Assembly (NCBI GenBank): GCA_027422505.1
Contig: JAPQWV010000005.1
Location: 14,761,501 to 14,825,500 of the forward strand
Direction of reading: 5' to 3'
DNA: 64,000 nt
DNA from: Craterostigma plantagineum
Lineage: Eukaryota > Streptophyta > Magnoliopsida > Lamiales > Linderniaceae
Part shown: in pieces, positions 44,251 through 57,100 of the stretch
Layout of the letters: each line of letters opens with the position of its first letter
How positions within the stretch are numbered: the first letter of the stretch is position 1
Notes under the pieces: model-generated
What the model saw: the letters and a program-made list of their open reading frames with translations, nothing else
Databases searched by the model: none
What the model was told of the DNA's origin: nothing
Program-made: the position numbers and the translations under genes

Positions 44251-44685
44251 GTTTGAATAATCTTTCTAAATAAATAAGTTTTTATTTCAAAGTTAAAATA
44301 CAAATTAACTATTTATTAACATTAAAATTGCATTTTTAATTGGCAAGTATTTTTAACATTACTTTACATATTAATTAAATTAGTAACAGTAAAACTCCTT
44401 TTTCCCTTTTATCACACGGGATCCTCTATTCCAACATATTATTCCACTAAATATTCCACCCATTTTAAAATTAATAATATAGAATTTTTTTATCCTACTC
44501 ATCACATTCTCTCTCCCACACTACAATCCACTTTAAATAAAACAATCCTCTTTAGGTAAATAAAAATCATTTCTCTCTCCTCCTTTCCAATCTCTTTCTT
44601 TTCAAGTAAATTCTTTTATTCTCTCACACCAAACCCTTCGTCTTCTATTTCATCTTCTATGGTGTACTATTTCCCTCTTCCTCTT
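44251..44685. other. AT-rich spacer
   Basis: No gene or recognised repeat. It ends with CTCTT, the likely left target duplication of the Copia LTR. Confidence 0.5.
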
Positions 44686-45041
44686 TGTTAGGTCCCTAGA
44701 TTATCAACTACAAGATTCTAGGCAGAGAAACATGGATTTACGATGTGAATTGTGTGAATTGAATCTTCGATCGCAAACCTTTGTTCTTCGCGCGAGAGAG
44801 AGAGTGTTGAAGTGTGAGAAAGTGTTTTTGCTATTTCTCTCTCTAGAATTTAGTTTGTCAGCCCTTCGGATCAAATTCTAAAACTTTTTTTTATTGATTC
44901 TGAATGTGTACATAGTATTTATACCAAACAAACTTGGTATAAATAACAAGTAAGTCCTAATCTAAGAACAAATACAATTAAAGCCCCTAATTACAAGGAC
45001 AGCTAATTAAATCAAAGCACAATTCTAAGCTGTATTCTACA
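44686..45041 (-). repeat. Copia 3' LTR of the giant element
   Basis: 356 bp, TGTTAGGTCCC...TTCTACA, same family as the LTRs at 6302 and 13568, with the TATACC...GGTATAAATA palindrome at about 44917-44945. To its right the minus strand reads the purine tract AAAAGGGTGAGAA (about 45042-45056), identifying a 3' LTR. Confidence 0.9.
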
Positions 45042-45059
45042 TTCTCACCCTTTTGTGCT

Positions 45060-48000
45060 TGATTGCAGTCCTCGTCGGGCATAGTACGACATGCGCAAGC
45101 CCAGTGCATGCTCGTAGCTCCTTATGGTTTCTCTCAGCTTCAGCCGTTCCTCGATGTCTGCAAGGAGTTCCATCAGGAGGGGTTGCTCTCTCACGAACCT
45201 GTGAAGACGCAGCATGGTGTCTGTCTCTTCTCTATGTTATTCCTGATTACTTTGAGTGTCCCATCACAGAACTTATTTACTTCAGTCTTCGGCATCACTC
45301 TATTCTTTTTGACAATTAGATTGTGGTAGGTGATTGCCAAGACTGAGCTTATGTGCACGTGATTGTTGGGAAGCCCTTCGACCTCAGGTCCTTTGTTGAA
45401 CGGAGCGGTCATGTTGACCTTCTTCATGTTGCTCTCCAGATCCATCTGATGGTCGTGTGCGGCAAAGTATTTGACTTGGTGCACCATGAACCGGTAGAGT
45501 CCCTCGAGTCCTTCCTTCTTTATAAAGCCTTGTGGACCCTTGTACTTCTCTACGTACAGCTGGTAGAGATATAGAAAGGAGTTAGAAGATTGCCTTTTGT
45601 ACAGTAGACACCAAGCAGCTGACAAATTAGGGATAGACTCTTGAAATGACTCTTCAATTGTCCTTTTGGAATCCCCAGCCTCACATCAGGTCCAAGATGG
45701 GTTAGCATCCAAAGATAAGTCACCCTTTTCTACTGTTCTCAGTGAGAGATGCCTCTGAGTTCGAACTCGTTCAACTGCTTGACTTTGTCCGGTGATCTCC
45801 ATATGTGCTGACGAACTTCCTCAAGGAATGGGATTTCAATCCTAATATTCTCTCATGGCGTGTCCATTCGAACGGACCCTGGCATTAGTCTCGTAGGGGA
45901 ATTCGCTCGTTGAGCAATCAACTCTGAGAGCCTTGGGGGAATTTGCTCATGATCTTCACCTTCCTGAAGTTCTTCGTCTTCTATCAGGACTAGGTCAACC
46001 GAAGCTTGTTATAAGAAGTGTCGAACGTCCTTGAGTCTCTGTCTTTGAAGGTCATCGGGCATACTGTGGGTCATCCACTGTCCTTCAAAGATGTATTTGT
46101 CGAGGAACTCGTGTGGATTGTCTCCACTTCTTGATGTTCCCGACTGTTCTGGAGCGGTCGAGCTGGGAGTTGCTTGAGTTTCTGCCAAGGCCATGAGCAT
46201 TGCGGCACTTGCTTCTTCTTCCGAAAGCAATCGGCTTGTGTAGATTGATGGTGGTGTGGAAGGATGCGTCCTTAGGTTGAAGATTGGTGGTTCAATTTGG
46301 GTTAGAGTTTGGGTGGTGCGGTGCATGGTGAAGGTTGTTTGAGTAGTGGGTTGTGAGGATTCAGCGGCTCCAGTATTTTCTTGTGCTGAGCCCGAGCCTT
46401 GGTCTTGTTCAAATCCTTGACCACTTGTAGATGTTATCGGCCTCTTCTCCCCCTCATGACGATCCTGGTCGTCCGGGTCGTCTTGTCGTCGTTTGGAACG
46501 GGAGTCCTCGCCACGGCGAGTGTGGGTCGGTAGGTCAGGTTAGTCCACCAGACATCGGAAGAGAGATTCTTCTTGAGTTGTCCGGTTGGTAAGGCTAATA
46601 AGTCAGGCTAGCATGATGTCGTGGCGTTCACTGAGGGGTACGGGTATGGGTTGATAAGGATGGATGAGTGACGGAAAGGGTCGGTGGGTGTGGGTTGTGG
46701 TGAGGTGTGGTTGGCTTGTTATGAAGTTGGCTCCGAGACGGGTCCTTTCCCTCGATCTTGACGGGACATCTCGATTGCAGTACGCACGCTCTCCATAAGT
46801 TTGTCTTCAAAAGATTTCAATGCTTCGGAGAGAGCGGCCTTGAGTCCCCTTCAGTCACCAATGGGACGGATGCCTCCGTAGATGGACCAGGACGACTGAT
46901 GTTGCCTGTTATCAACCCATGAGTGAACACCTGCTCAGTAGGTTGGCTCGTCATCACTTGAGGTTGTGACGGTGAGAGACTTCCACCCAATCCTTGATTT
47001 GAATCTAAAAGATTCGCATCTATGAGTGTTCTTGCAAGTTCTGATTGAACTCGCGTGTCAGACACTTTCGCGTGTCAGACACTTGAAGTTCTTGGCCGGT
47101 AATTATCGGCGTCTGAATCTCGGCCTCGACGGACGCTAAGGGATAGGGCTGCGGCTCAAGGTGGAGCGAAGGAAGGCCCTCAGCCCTTGGAGTGAAAACC
47201 AGCGTCGTGTCTGACGTGGAACCAACAACAGGTAAGACGGGCTCGTCGGATGTGAGTTAATGTGCGGGAGGCCGTCTAATCAATTGTATCTCCTCATCTG
47301 ACTCTATCTCTGATGAGGTAGCCGTGTGAGGAGTTGGGTCACGTGCAGACTCCTCATGGGCTTGTGCTGTCGGTTGAGTTGGGCTGTGCCCCATTTCTGC
47401 ATTTGGCTGTGCTTCTTGTTGGAGGATCTCCTCAATAGACACTTGAAACACGCCTACATGGATGGGCAGTTCAGCTCCTAGTGCTTCGACCGAAGCTTCG
47501 ACTTTCAGCTCTTGCGCTCAATCAACATGGCGTCTATGTCCTGAGCGAAAGTCTCCACTTCGAGCTCCTGGGCCACTTGACCTATCAACTCGGCTTCGGA
47601 GCTATGGTGTTGTTGTTGAGGAGGGCTCACATTGAAGTCTGTCGAAGGCCCTCGAATCATCGCTTCCGTGAGATGATTCTCCCGACAGTATAAGCGGTAC
47701 ACATCTCCCGAGGGGTCAGCGAGATGGAGTAGCTCAAATGTAATCGGCATCGATGGCTGATCCAGATCCGTAAGCCTGGGGTGGTGAAAGAATTTGAACT
47801 TAGGCGGCTGGTAGTTCCCTTCTAGAGGCAGTCGAGGAATATTCTCGTGAAGCTCCATGAGTTGAGCAATGATCACAGAGAACCACCGGGCGTACGGCAC
47901 ATTCTTTGACCTCTTATTCTCTTTTTGCCTGATCTGTTCTGCAAGATCGTTCCAGATCAGCTGAACGAAATAGTAATTTCGTGAGAACATGACACCGTGG

Positions 48001-48499
48001 AAGATGCTAGGGTGTGGCCGTTGCCGTTGTCAAATCCGGCATGCTTCGGCGACATACACTTGTTGATTATCCCAAAAAGTGTCTTCCATGGATGTGGGAT
48101 GCTGTTGCTTTGTACTTGTGCTAGCTTGGTGAGCGGCGGTCGCTATCCCATTTGTAGGAAGTCATGCACCATCTCCGCATCCGTGGCCAGAGGATCGTAG
48201 TTGTGGATGAAAGGCAGGTCCAAGATGTGGCCAAAATCATTTTTGTTCCTGCTGATATGCCTCGTCCCGAGCACCGAAGTGAAACTGTAAGCTCCCTCAA
48301 CTACGTGACTCTTGATGCGACCCAATACTGTTGGAGATAGACCATTGTCACTGAGGCCGTCACTGTGAGTGCGTGCCATAGACACTGTGATATCGTCTGG
48401 ACACCGAAAGGTGGTCAGGTCCAGCTAGAAATTGGTGTCCTGAACCTTGAGATGCAGGTTCTTGTCATAAATGTGGTTGTAAGCCGGGTAATGATCCAT
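45060..48499 (-). pseudogene. 3' accessory ORF of the Copia element, copy 1
   Basis: The ATG at 48499 begins MDHYPAYNHIYD. Segments then follow in order with stops and frame changes: VLGTRHISRNKNDFGHILDL, EMVHDFLQMG, SRNYYFVQLIWNDLAEQIRQ (about 47990), HPRLTDLDQPSMPITFELLH, a Pro/Gln/Ser/Thr-rich low-complexity middle (47500-46000), and a C-terminal module DLESNMKKVNMTAPFNKGPE, TEVNKFCDGTLKVIRNNIEK (45600-45190). Comparable ORFs follow RNase H in some plant Copia polyproteins (for example in Asteraceae); their function is unknown, though sometimes called env-like. No signal peptide or membrane segment seen. A splice-acceptor-like sequence directly precedes the ATG. Confidence 0.65.
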
Positions 48500-48509
48500 C
48501 TGAAATAGA

Positions 48510-50365
48510 AAATTAGTAAATTATTATATCAAACTGAAGTATTTGAACAATTTGTAGCACGTATGATATTTATGTACGATTCAATTATGCACATAGGATA
48601 TACGGAGGAAAAGAAATGCAATGGCATTTTAAGGAAATTTTGAAGGTTTCATGTAAGGCATGTAAGAGTTGGATCGAAATTTTTCTAAGTGTTTTGCCGC
48701 GAGAATATCACTGTTCACTCCGCTAAATTTTCGCACGAGAATTGAATTCTCAATTTTAAAATCCTAAGTGCTAATCGTAAATTCATGTCTCCGTTTAATT
48801 TTGCGATCGAAAAATTTATTCATTAATGTTCGCTACAATGTAAAGGACTTAGAGAAACTTTTCTAAGTGTGAACTTAAGGTGTGGTACTGTAGCCGAGAA
48901 ATTTTATGCTCGAGAAAAATTTTCGTATAAATTTACGATCGAGAAAATTGAATTCCGCGTAAATTTACAATCGAGAAATTTTTTCTCGCTTGAATAAAAT
49001 TTTCGTCTTGGTTTCTGTCGAGCGAGAAAGTTTTCCGATTTTAAATCAGTTTTCGCTGCGAAGTTTGTCGATCGAGAAAATAGTCAACGAGAAACTAGGT
49101 CAATCGCCGAGAAAATTTTCGATCGAACAAAATTATCGCTGCGTTTTTACGATCGAGAAATTTAACGTCAAAAAAATGATTTCTTTGCTGCTAAAATTTG
49201 CGACCGATAGAATGAAATCGATAGTACTGTCTCGATGGTAAGTTTTGCGCTCGTAAATAAATTGAATCTATTTTATCTATTTCACTTAATAATTTTTCGC
49301 TCGCATAAAATTCTAATACGATTTCTCGATGGTAAGTAAATATTCGATCTACGTCATCTATCTTAACGACTAAGTTAAAATTTATCGATCGAAAATCTTT
49401 TTTGATGCAAACAGTAACTCAATCTAATTAAAATTGAATTGATACTGTTTACGATCGAGAAAGTTCTTCGACAAACCTTCAAAAACCCAGATTAATCGAA
49501 GCATCAATTTGAACTCTAAAACGCAGATTATCGAGGATTTATACTATCCGAATGATTAAAACACCGATATTGTCTTAAGATGCAGATTTTAACCCAGATA
49601 AACACGGACAAAGGTCTAAATCTCTGCATTACAAAATGCGGGTTTTCACAGTTTTAAACTGTCGAAAATCGAATACATAATCAAGCGAAAAATTGAAGAA
49701 TATAGACACAAACTGAAATCAATCAGACACAAGCACCTAATGGATATCGAATCTACCTTTGAAAGACGAAAACTGTGTAAGATTAAAGAGTTTGAGTGAA
49801 TTTTGAGTTCGTCTTTCGTTTTTAGTTTTCCGCTCGAGAAATTTCAATCGATACTGTTACTTTTACGAATGAGGGTTTTGCGTGAGAAATACGTTTTCGA
49901 CTGCAAAAAGTCTTATTGGGCTGACGGGACTTTTTTGCTTCTAAGGAAAATCAGGTCCAATACTATTTACGCTCGAGAAACTTAGGATCGAAGATGACTT
50001 TTTCTATCCAGTTTCTCGATCGTATGTTTTTCAGATGTTTTCAGATCGACCCTTTTTTAATTAAAACCAACATAATTGCTCCCCCTAAGTATTAGAAGAA
50101 ATGCAATTAACTCCCTGTAATTCTGAATGATGACATCTGGCTCCATAGTCGATTGTTGAAAATCTGCAGTACTTAGAGTAAAAATTGTTGAGAATATTAG
50201 AGTTAATTAGGAATCAATTGTTCTTAACCAAGCTCCCCCTGAATTTTTTAGCAATGCCGTGGCTCCAGATCGTGAAAAATCATGAAGTCCTCCTCATTAA
50301 AGTGCGTTGTAGCGAGAAAAATTGAATCGAATATTTCTGCAATAGTTAGAGAAAGAATATCAAAA
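48510..50365 (-). other. Non-coding part of block copy 1, left half
   Basis: AT-rich with many CGATCGAGAAA-type motifs (48700-49450). Open frames are short and unsupported. It resembles the 5' leaders of the Copia elements at the left of the window in motif content. Confidence 0.7.
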
Positions 50366-50588
50366 ATATTTGGAGCTCAAAGTCTACCCGGCGTACGATT
50401 TAGAACTAGCCGCAGTGGTTTTCGCTCTCAAGATCTGGAGGCACTACTTATACGGAGAGCGATGTGAAATCTTCACAGACCACAAGAGTCTGAAATACTT
50501 CTTCACTCATAAGGAGTTGAACATGAGGCAGAGACGGTGGCTCGAACTAGTCAAAGATTATGACTGTGTAATTAGCTACCACGTAAAT
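50366..50588 (+). pseudogene. Inserted fragment of Gypsy RNase H
   Basis: About 222 bp reading [60 protein letters not shown] on the plus strand. This is the RNase H of a chromovirus-type Gypsy element (Tekay/Del/CRM style). In block copy 2 the same place (about 56112-56133) has only about 12 unrelated bases between GGAGCTCAA and GTAAATGC. No LTR or target duplication flanks it. Confidence 0.9.
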
Positions 50589-50805
50589 GCTCCCCCTCAA
50601 ATATTGCATCGAAATTGATTTAACATGTAAACATAGAAAATTAAATCAAGCACCAAACAAGTAACACGCAATGACAATTTAGCCTAGATACATGGTCCCC
50701 TAATCATGTATTTTAAAATTTTGCATAAGAGTATGAGCAAAAAAAATAATTCGCATTTGTAAAATTCAATATCAATGCAAGGTAAACATGCATTCAGAAT
50801 GTGTG

Positions 50806-50840
<35 letters not shown>

Positions 50841-52265
50841 TTAAGAATATTAAAATTACTAATAGTATGGGGTCAGATTATTTTGCTTCAATCAATGTCA
50901 CGCCTAAAATTTCACAAGACACTTGAAAAGATCATATGCAGTCAAGTCATGTCAACAAACTAAAGTCCTAAGTTCATAGAATGATCCGTTTCGACAACTC
51001 TCACTAGGTTCGCCCTAGCGCTCAATTATTTTTACCCTGGGATTTTTATATTTATACCACTCAAGTCAACACAAGCAATTTTAAGTCAATTTACCTGTGA
51101 TCGAGGCGCTTTTAATCATTTCACCTAAGCGAAAGATCATCGATTTGGAATCAAAGGGACTTTGAAGGATTTTAATTTGGCTCTGACTTAGAAGGGAAGT
51201 AAAATTTTTTGGAAATGGGCTTAGAGTCTTCGTCTTCTTTTTCTTTAGTCTTTCTCCTTCATTGGCATTTCACTTTTCGTATCTTCTCTTGTCATTTTCA
51301 TCCTTTGTATTTTTCATATCTATCTACACTTGCTCAAGCTAAAGCTCCGTCTCAACGAGGCTAAGAGATTATCTAAGGCGAAGTCCTTCTTGTTGGTTCT
51401 CGGGGCGATACCGTGCTCCTTTTCTCTTAATCTCTAGAGAGGTTTCAGAGATTATCAATTTGAAGAAGTTCACAGTTATGGAATTCAAACCCAAGGCCGT
51501 GCTCCTCTTCTCGTTTCCCGATATAAGACCAGATTATCGTTGGAGAAGTTCACTTCGTGGTGCTCCTCTTTTCAGCCGTTCTGACGAGTGTACGAGATTA
51601 TCGATGGAGAAGTTCACAGCATGATCCATGCCCCTCTTCTTATAATTTCTGAAAGATCTCAATAATTGGGAGGGCAGGTTCTTTTGGACTACTTCTTGTG
51701 CGTTGAGCATTCCTCGTGTGCATTTTCCACCTTCTTTTGTCATCTTTTTCTTTGTCGTAACGTTTTCTCCGCCTCATTTTCTTGTTTGAATATGCCGCCG
51801 AAGACTTAGACAGTCGATTGAGGGCTCGAAGGGGTATCAAAGGAAGAAAAGATATTCGGAGAAGGCTCAAAATGGATGACTAAAAGCAGGATTGAAATTT
51901 TCTATTTGGCCAAGTGAGGAATTTCCTAAATGCCCTAATCATTTTCCTAACGATCGAACGCAAGGCGAGTATGAGGCCAAGAATCACTAGTTAAGACAAG
52001 CAATTGATGCGTGACTCGCTCAAGAAGAAATCCGTAGAAAGAAGAAATAAGAAGGCTAGAATCCTCACTTATATGAAGTGGTTTTGTGTCTACTGGAACA
52101 CACTAATGACCTTTAGACACAAGAATGCGACTTAGACTGAGAAAATTAAGCAATGAATCAGTCGCATGTCGGGGAAAATTATTCGTGACTTAGATCAAAG
52201 CATCCTAAAGGATTCCTTCATCCCCCTAACATTATAAGTATATGTATAATATTTTTGGAATTTTA
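50589..52265 (-). other. Non-coding part of block copy 1, right half
   Basis: Contains an (ATT)n microsatellite at about 50808-50840 and repeated phrases GAGATTATC...GAAGTTCAC / GTGCTCCTCTT (51365-51640). No coding signal. Confidence 0.65.
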
Positions 52266-52299
52266 AGGAACTTGTGTGGGTTGACACCATGTCCAGATG

Positions 52300-54130
52300 G
52301 TCCCGATTGGTCTGGAGCGATTGAGGGCGTTGCTTGAGTTTGCGCTAAGGCTACGAGCATGGCGACACTTGCTTCTTCTTCCGAAAGCAAGGGGCTTGTG
52401 AAAGGTATTGGTGTGGGCCGAGGCGTTATTAGGTGAAAGGTTGGTGGGTCGATTTGGGTTAGAGTATGGGTGGTGCGGTGTGCGGTTGGGTAGTGGGTTG
52501 GGTTTCGCCTGATCTAGCGCTTATCTGCATCGCGCCTGAACCTTGTTCTTGACCTTCTCCTTGGCCACTCGAAGATGTCCTAGGTCTTTTCTCCCCCTCA
52601 TGTCAGTCCTGATCGTCTGGATCGTCAAGACGTCGTGTGCGGGAGCTTTGGCCTCAACAGGATTGAGTAGGTGGCTCAGGATGATCCACGAGACGCCTGT
52701 AGAGTGATTCTTCTTGGGGCGTTCGGGTGGTAAGGCCTATGAGGCGGGCGAGTAATATATCGTGGAGTTCGGTAATGGGTATGGTGTATGGATTAATGAG
52801 GATGGATGAGTTTGTGAGTGGGTCAGTTGAACCTCTTCGTCGGAATCCGTGGCTTCAGACGAAGTAGCTGTATGAGGAGTTGGTTCTCTTTCAACATCCT
52901 CATGGGCTTCTGTTGGTTGAGGCTCTTGAGATGTGATCGTGGGAATCACGGCCTCTAGTGTAGGCGTAGTAGCCTGTGATAGTGGACTGTGCTCCGTTTC
53001 TGCTTCGGGCTGTGCTTCTTGTGGTAGAATTCCTAAATAGATCCTTGGAACATGCCTACAATGATGGGCAGTTCAGCACCGAGTGATTGTTGTGGAGCCA
53101 CGACTTCTAACTCTTGTGCCACTGCATCAATCAACATGACATCTAGATCAGGTAGTTGAGTTTCTTGAGTTGGAAGCTCCTGGGCCACTTGATATATCAA
53201 CTCGGCCTCAGGGCTAGGTTGGTACTGCTGTTGTTGGGGAGGGCTCACATGAAAATCTATCGGGGGCCCTCGAATCATCTGCTCTGTGAAATGATTCTCC
53301 CGGCAGTATAGCCTATAAACGTCTCCCGAGGGGTCGGCAAGACGAAGTAGCTCGAACGGGATCAGCATCGACGGCTGATCCAAATCTGTGAGCCTTGGAT
53401 TGTGAAAGAACTTGAGTCTTGGGGGTTGGTAGCTCCAGGAGGTAGCCAAGGGATGTTCTCGTGCATCTCCATGAGTTGTGTGATAATGACGTTGAACCAC
53501 CTAGCATACGAGACATTCTTCGATCTCTTGTTCTCTTTCTGTCTGACCTGTTCTGCTAAGTCGTTCCAGATCAGTTGAGCGAAATCGTAATTTCGCGAGT
53601 ATGCCGTGAAAAATGTGGAGAATGTTGATGTTGCCTTTGTCGAACCTGGCGTGCTTTGCCGACAGACACTTGTTGATAATTCAAAACAGTGTCTTCCATG
53701 GATGCGGGATTCCGTTGCTCTGGACTTGTGCAAGTTTGGTGAGCGGAGGACGATATCCCATGTGGAGAAAGTTATGCACCATCTCTGCATCTGAAGGCAT
53801 AGGGTAATAGTTGAGGCTGAAGGGTAGGTCTAGGACGAGCCCGAAATCATCCTTGCTAAAGCTTATGTGTCTAGTCCCGAGGACCGTGGTGAATTGATAG
53901 GAGCCGTCAACTACTAGACTCTTTAATCTTCCCCAAAATTGGTGTAAGTAGACCATTGGCACGGATGCTGCCACTGTGAGCGCGTGCCAGAGGGGATGGC
54001 CTTGCAATATGGACACAATGATCTCGTCCGGACACGTAAAGGTAGTCAGGTCGAGTTGGAAATTGGTGTCTTGAACCTTGAGGTAAAGGTTCTTATCGTA
54101 AATATGGTTATAGGCTGGATAAAGATCCAT
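52300..54130 (-). pseudogene. 3' accessory ORF, copy 2 (truncated)
   Basis: The ATG at 54130 begins MDLYPAYNHIYDKNLYLKVQ. The first 150 codons are open (FTCPDEIIVSILQGHPLWHA, ASVPMVYLHQFWGRLKSLVV, FSKDDFGLVLDLPFSLNYYP, GYRPPLTKLAQVQSNGIPHP). Then come a frame change, RNYDFAQLIWNDLAEQVRQK, HNPRLTDLDQPSMLIPFELL and a Pro/Gln/Glu-rich stretch. The C-terminal module present in copy 1 (45190-45630) is missing, because the block junction lies at about 52290. A CTAATTGATTTTCAG acceptor-like sequence abuts the ATG. Confidence 0.68.
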
Positions 54131-57100
54131 CTGAAAATCAATTAGAAAACCAAAACATTAGTTCAAAAATGAAATTGAGTCGAAATTTAATTTCATCAAA
54201 CCATAATAGTTTAGCATTTCATAACAGGTTTGATAAATTTGTGATTGAAATCTAAATTCACGCATAGGTATTACAAAGTGAAAATTTTTTTAAGATATAA
54301 TATCAATTCGACTTAAGTACAAAAGAGTTTAGTCGAAAATATTCTAAGTGTTGAATCGTAAATCAAGCACTGTTCATTCCGTTCTATTTATCGTGCGAGA
54401 ATTGAAATCCTCAATTTTAATTGCCTAAGTGTGATTTATGAACTTAAGTCTCCGTTCTAATTTGCGATCGAAAATTTTATTCGCTACGTCTGCTACAGTG
54501 TAAATTTCCGTGGTACTGTAGCCGAGAAATTTTACGATCGAGAAAAAGTTCCGTGTAAATCTACGATCGAGAAAATTGATTTCTATGTAAATTTACGATC
54601 GATAAATTTTTTCGCGAGTGAATAAAATTTTCGTCGTGAAAGTTATCGAGCGAGAAAGTATTTCGATTTTAAAATAGATTTTCGCTGCAAAATTTTACGA
54701 TCTAGAATTTTTATCGTCGAAAAATTAATTTTATCGCCGCTAAAATTTACGACCGAGAACAAAATTGAAATCGAAATTACTGTTTTCGATGGTAAGTTTT
54801 TCACTCGAAAGTTAATTACATCTATTTTATCTATTCCACTCAGTAATCTTTTGCTCGCATAAAATCAAAATTAGATTTTTCGATTGTAAGTATTTGCGAT
54901 CTACGCTATACTCTTATTGACTAAGTCAAAAAAATCTAGCGATCGAATAACTTTTACGATGCAAATAGTAACTCAATCAAATTGAAATTGAAACTGTTTG
55001 CGATCGAGAAAGTTCTTCAACACCTTTAAACGTTTAAATACCCAGTTTTACTCAGACTTTCAATCGAGCTCTAAAAACGCAGATAATTGAAACAATATAC
55101 TCTTATGACGATCAAAAACCCTTAAACTATCCTAGTACGTAGATTTTAACCCAGATAAACACTGAAACAGGTTTAAATCTCATCGAAATAGCATGTGGGT
55201 TTTTCACAGTTTGAACAATCGAAAATCTACTCACAGAGTCAAGCGAAAGACTGTAAAATGTAGATGAGAACGAAGTTTAATCACACACAAACACCTAATA
55301 AACGTCGATTCTACCTTAGAAAGACGAAAATCGGTTGAAATTTAAAAGATTTTGTGGATTTTGAAATTCGTCTTTACTGTTGAGTTTTTCGCGTGAGGGA
55401 ATTTTAAATTACTGTAGGGTTCTCGAATGGGATTTATGCGTCTGTGGAAGTTTTTCGACTGCAAAAAGTGTATTTCACATTAATGGGCTGACTGGACATT
55501 TTGGGTTCGCGATTGGACAAGCCCATTTTTAATCTTCGTTCGAGAAACTCATATCGAAAAATTTCACTTGGTCCCAATTTAATTTTCGCTCGAAAAACCG
55601 GGAGTGAAAATTACCATTTGGTCCCAATTCAATTTTTCGCTCGAGAAACTGTGATTGAAAATTACTAATTTCATCTAATATATCAAATGTGAGTTATCCT
55701 ATGCTTTCAGATTGACCCTTAAATCAAGTAAAAACCACGTAATTGCTCCCCCTATATATGAAAATAAATGCAATTAACTCCCTGTAATTTCTGAATGGTG
55801 ACATCTGGCTCCATAGTCGAAATTTGAAAATCTGCAATACTTAGAGAAAAAATGTCGAGAATATAGAGTTAATTTGGGAGCAATTTTTGTAATCAGGCGT
55901 CCTTTGAAAAGTTTTTAAGAAAATTGGTTAAATTCGAATCCATAAAACACGTTAACCATCAAAATATTTAACCAACAAAAATTTAAACCAACGTCGTGCG
56001 CTCCAAATCGTGAAAATTCGTGAAGTCCTCCTCATTGAAGTGCGTTATTCAAGAATCAGAACTGAATTTTCTGCAACACTTAGAGAAAATCATCAAAAAT
56101 ATTTGGAGCTCAAGACATAAATTTTGTAAATGCCCCCCCTCAAATAATGCATCTCAATTGATTTATCAAGTAAGTATATAATCAATCAAAGTAACACAAA
56201 AAAAAACGATTTATCACGATTAGCCTAGATACATGTTCCCCTATACATGTAATTATAATTTCGCGCGAGGGTATGAGCAAGAACAAATATTCGCATTTAT
56301 ACAATTCAAAGTAGATGCAAACCGAATTTGCATAACATAATGTGCGAATTAAAACAGATTATCGCATTTAATCAATTCAATTCAAATGCAAAGTAATATT
56401 GCATATTAGAATGTGCGAATTATCTTATATATATATATATATATATTTAATTTTTCTTCATAACATACAATCATAAAAAATAGGAAGAAGAATTTCAAGA
56501 AAAATTATCATTTATCTATATAAATTTTTTCGTATATTAATATTATTAATAGTATGGGGTCAGATTAATATGCTTAGATCATTGTCACGCCTAAAATTTC
56601 ACAAGACACTTGAAAAGATCATATGCCGTCAAGTCATGTCAGCAAACTATAGTCCTAAGTTCAAAGTGAGATCCATTTTGACAACTCTCACTGGGTTCAC
56701 TTTAGCACTCAATTTTTTTTTGGGATTATTATATTTATATCACTTAAGTCAAGACAAGCAATATTAAGTCAATTTACCTGTGATCGAGGCGCTTTTAATC
56801 ATTTCACCTATGCGAAAGAGCGTCGTTTTGGAATCAAAGGGATTTGAAGGCTTCAATTTGGCTATGACTAAGACGGGAAGGAACATTTTGGGAAAAGTGA
56901 GCTTTTGGTCGTCTTCCATTTCTTCGTCGTTCTCCTTCTTTCGGCATTTTTTTTTGTATCTATTGTCATTTTCATCCCCCTTTTTTTTCGTATCAGTCTA
57001 CACTTCCTCAAGCTGAAGCTCCGCTTCTCTACGAGGCTGAGAGATTATCTATGGCGAATTTCTTGTTGGTTCTCGGGCCGATACCGTGCTCCCTTCTCGT

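Larger units (their letters stand above)
46140..52265 (-). repeat. Tandem block copy 1 (ORF part plus non-coding)
   Basis: Collinear with 52300-57832. Matching anchors: 46190/52350, 48499/54130, 50076/55741, 50873/56560, 51400/57065, 52235/57800. It is diverged by many substitutions and indels, so the duplication is old relative to the LTR insertions further left. Confidence 0.85.
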
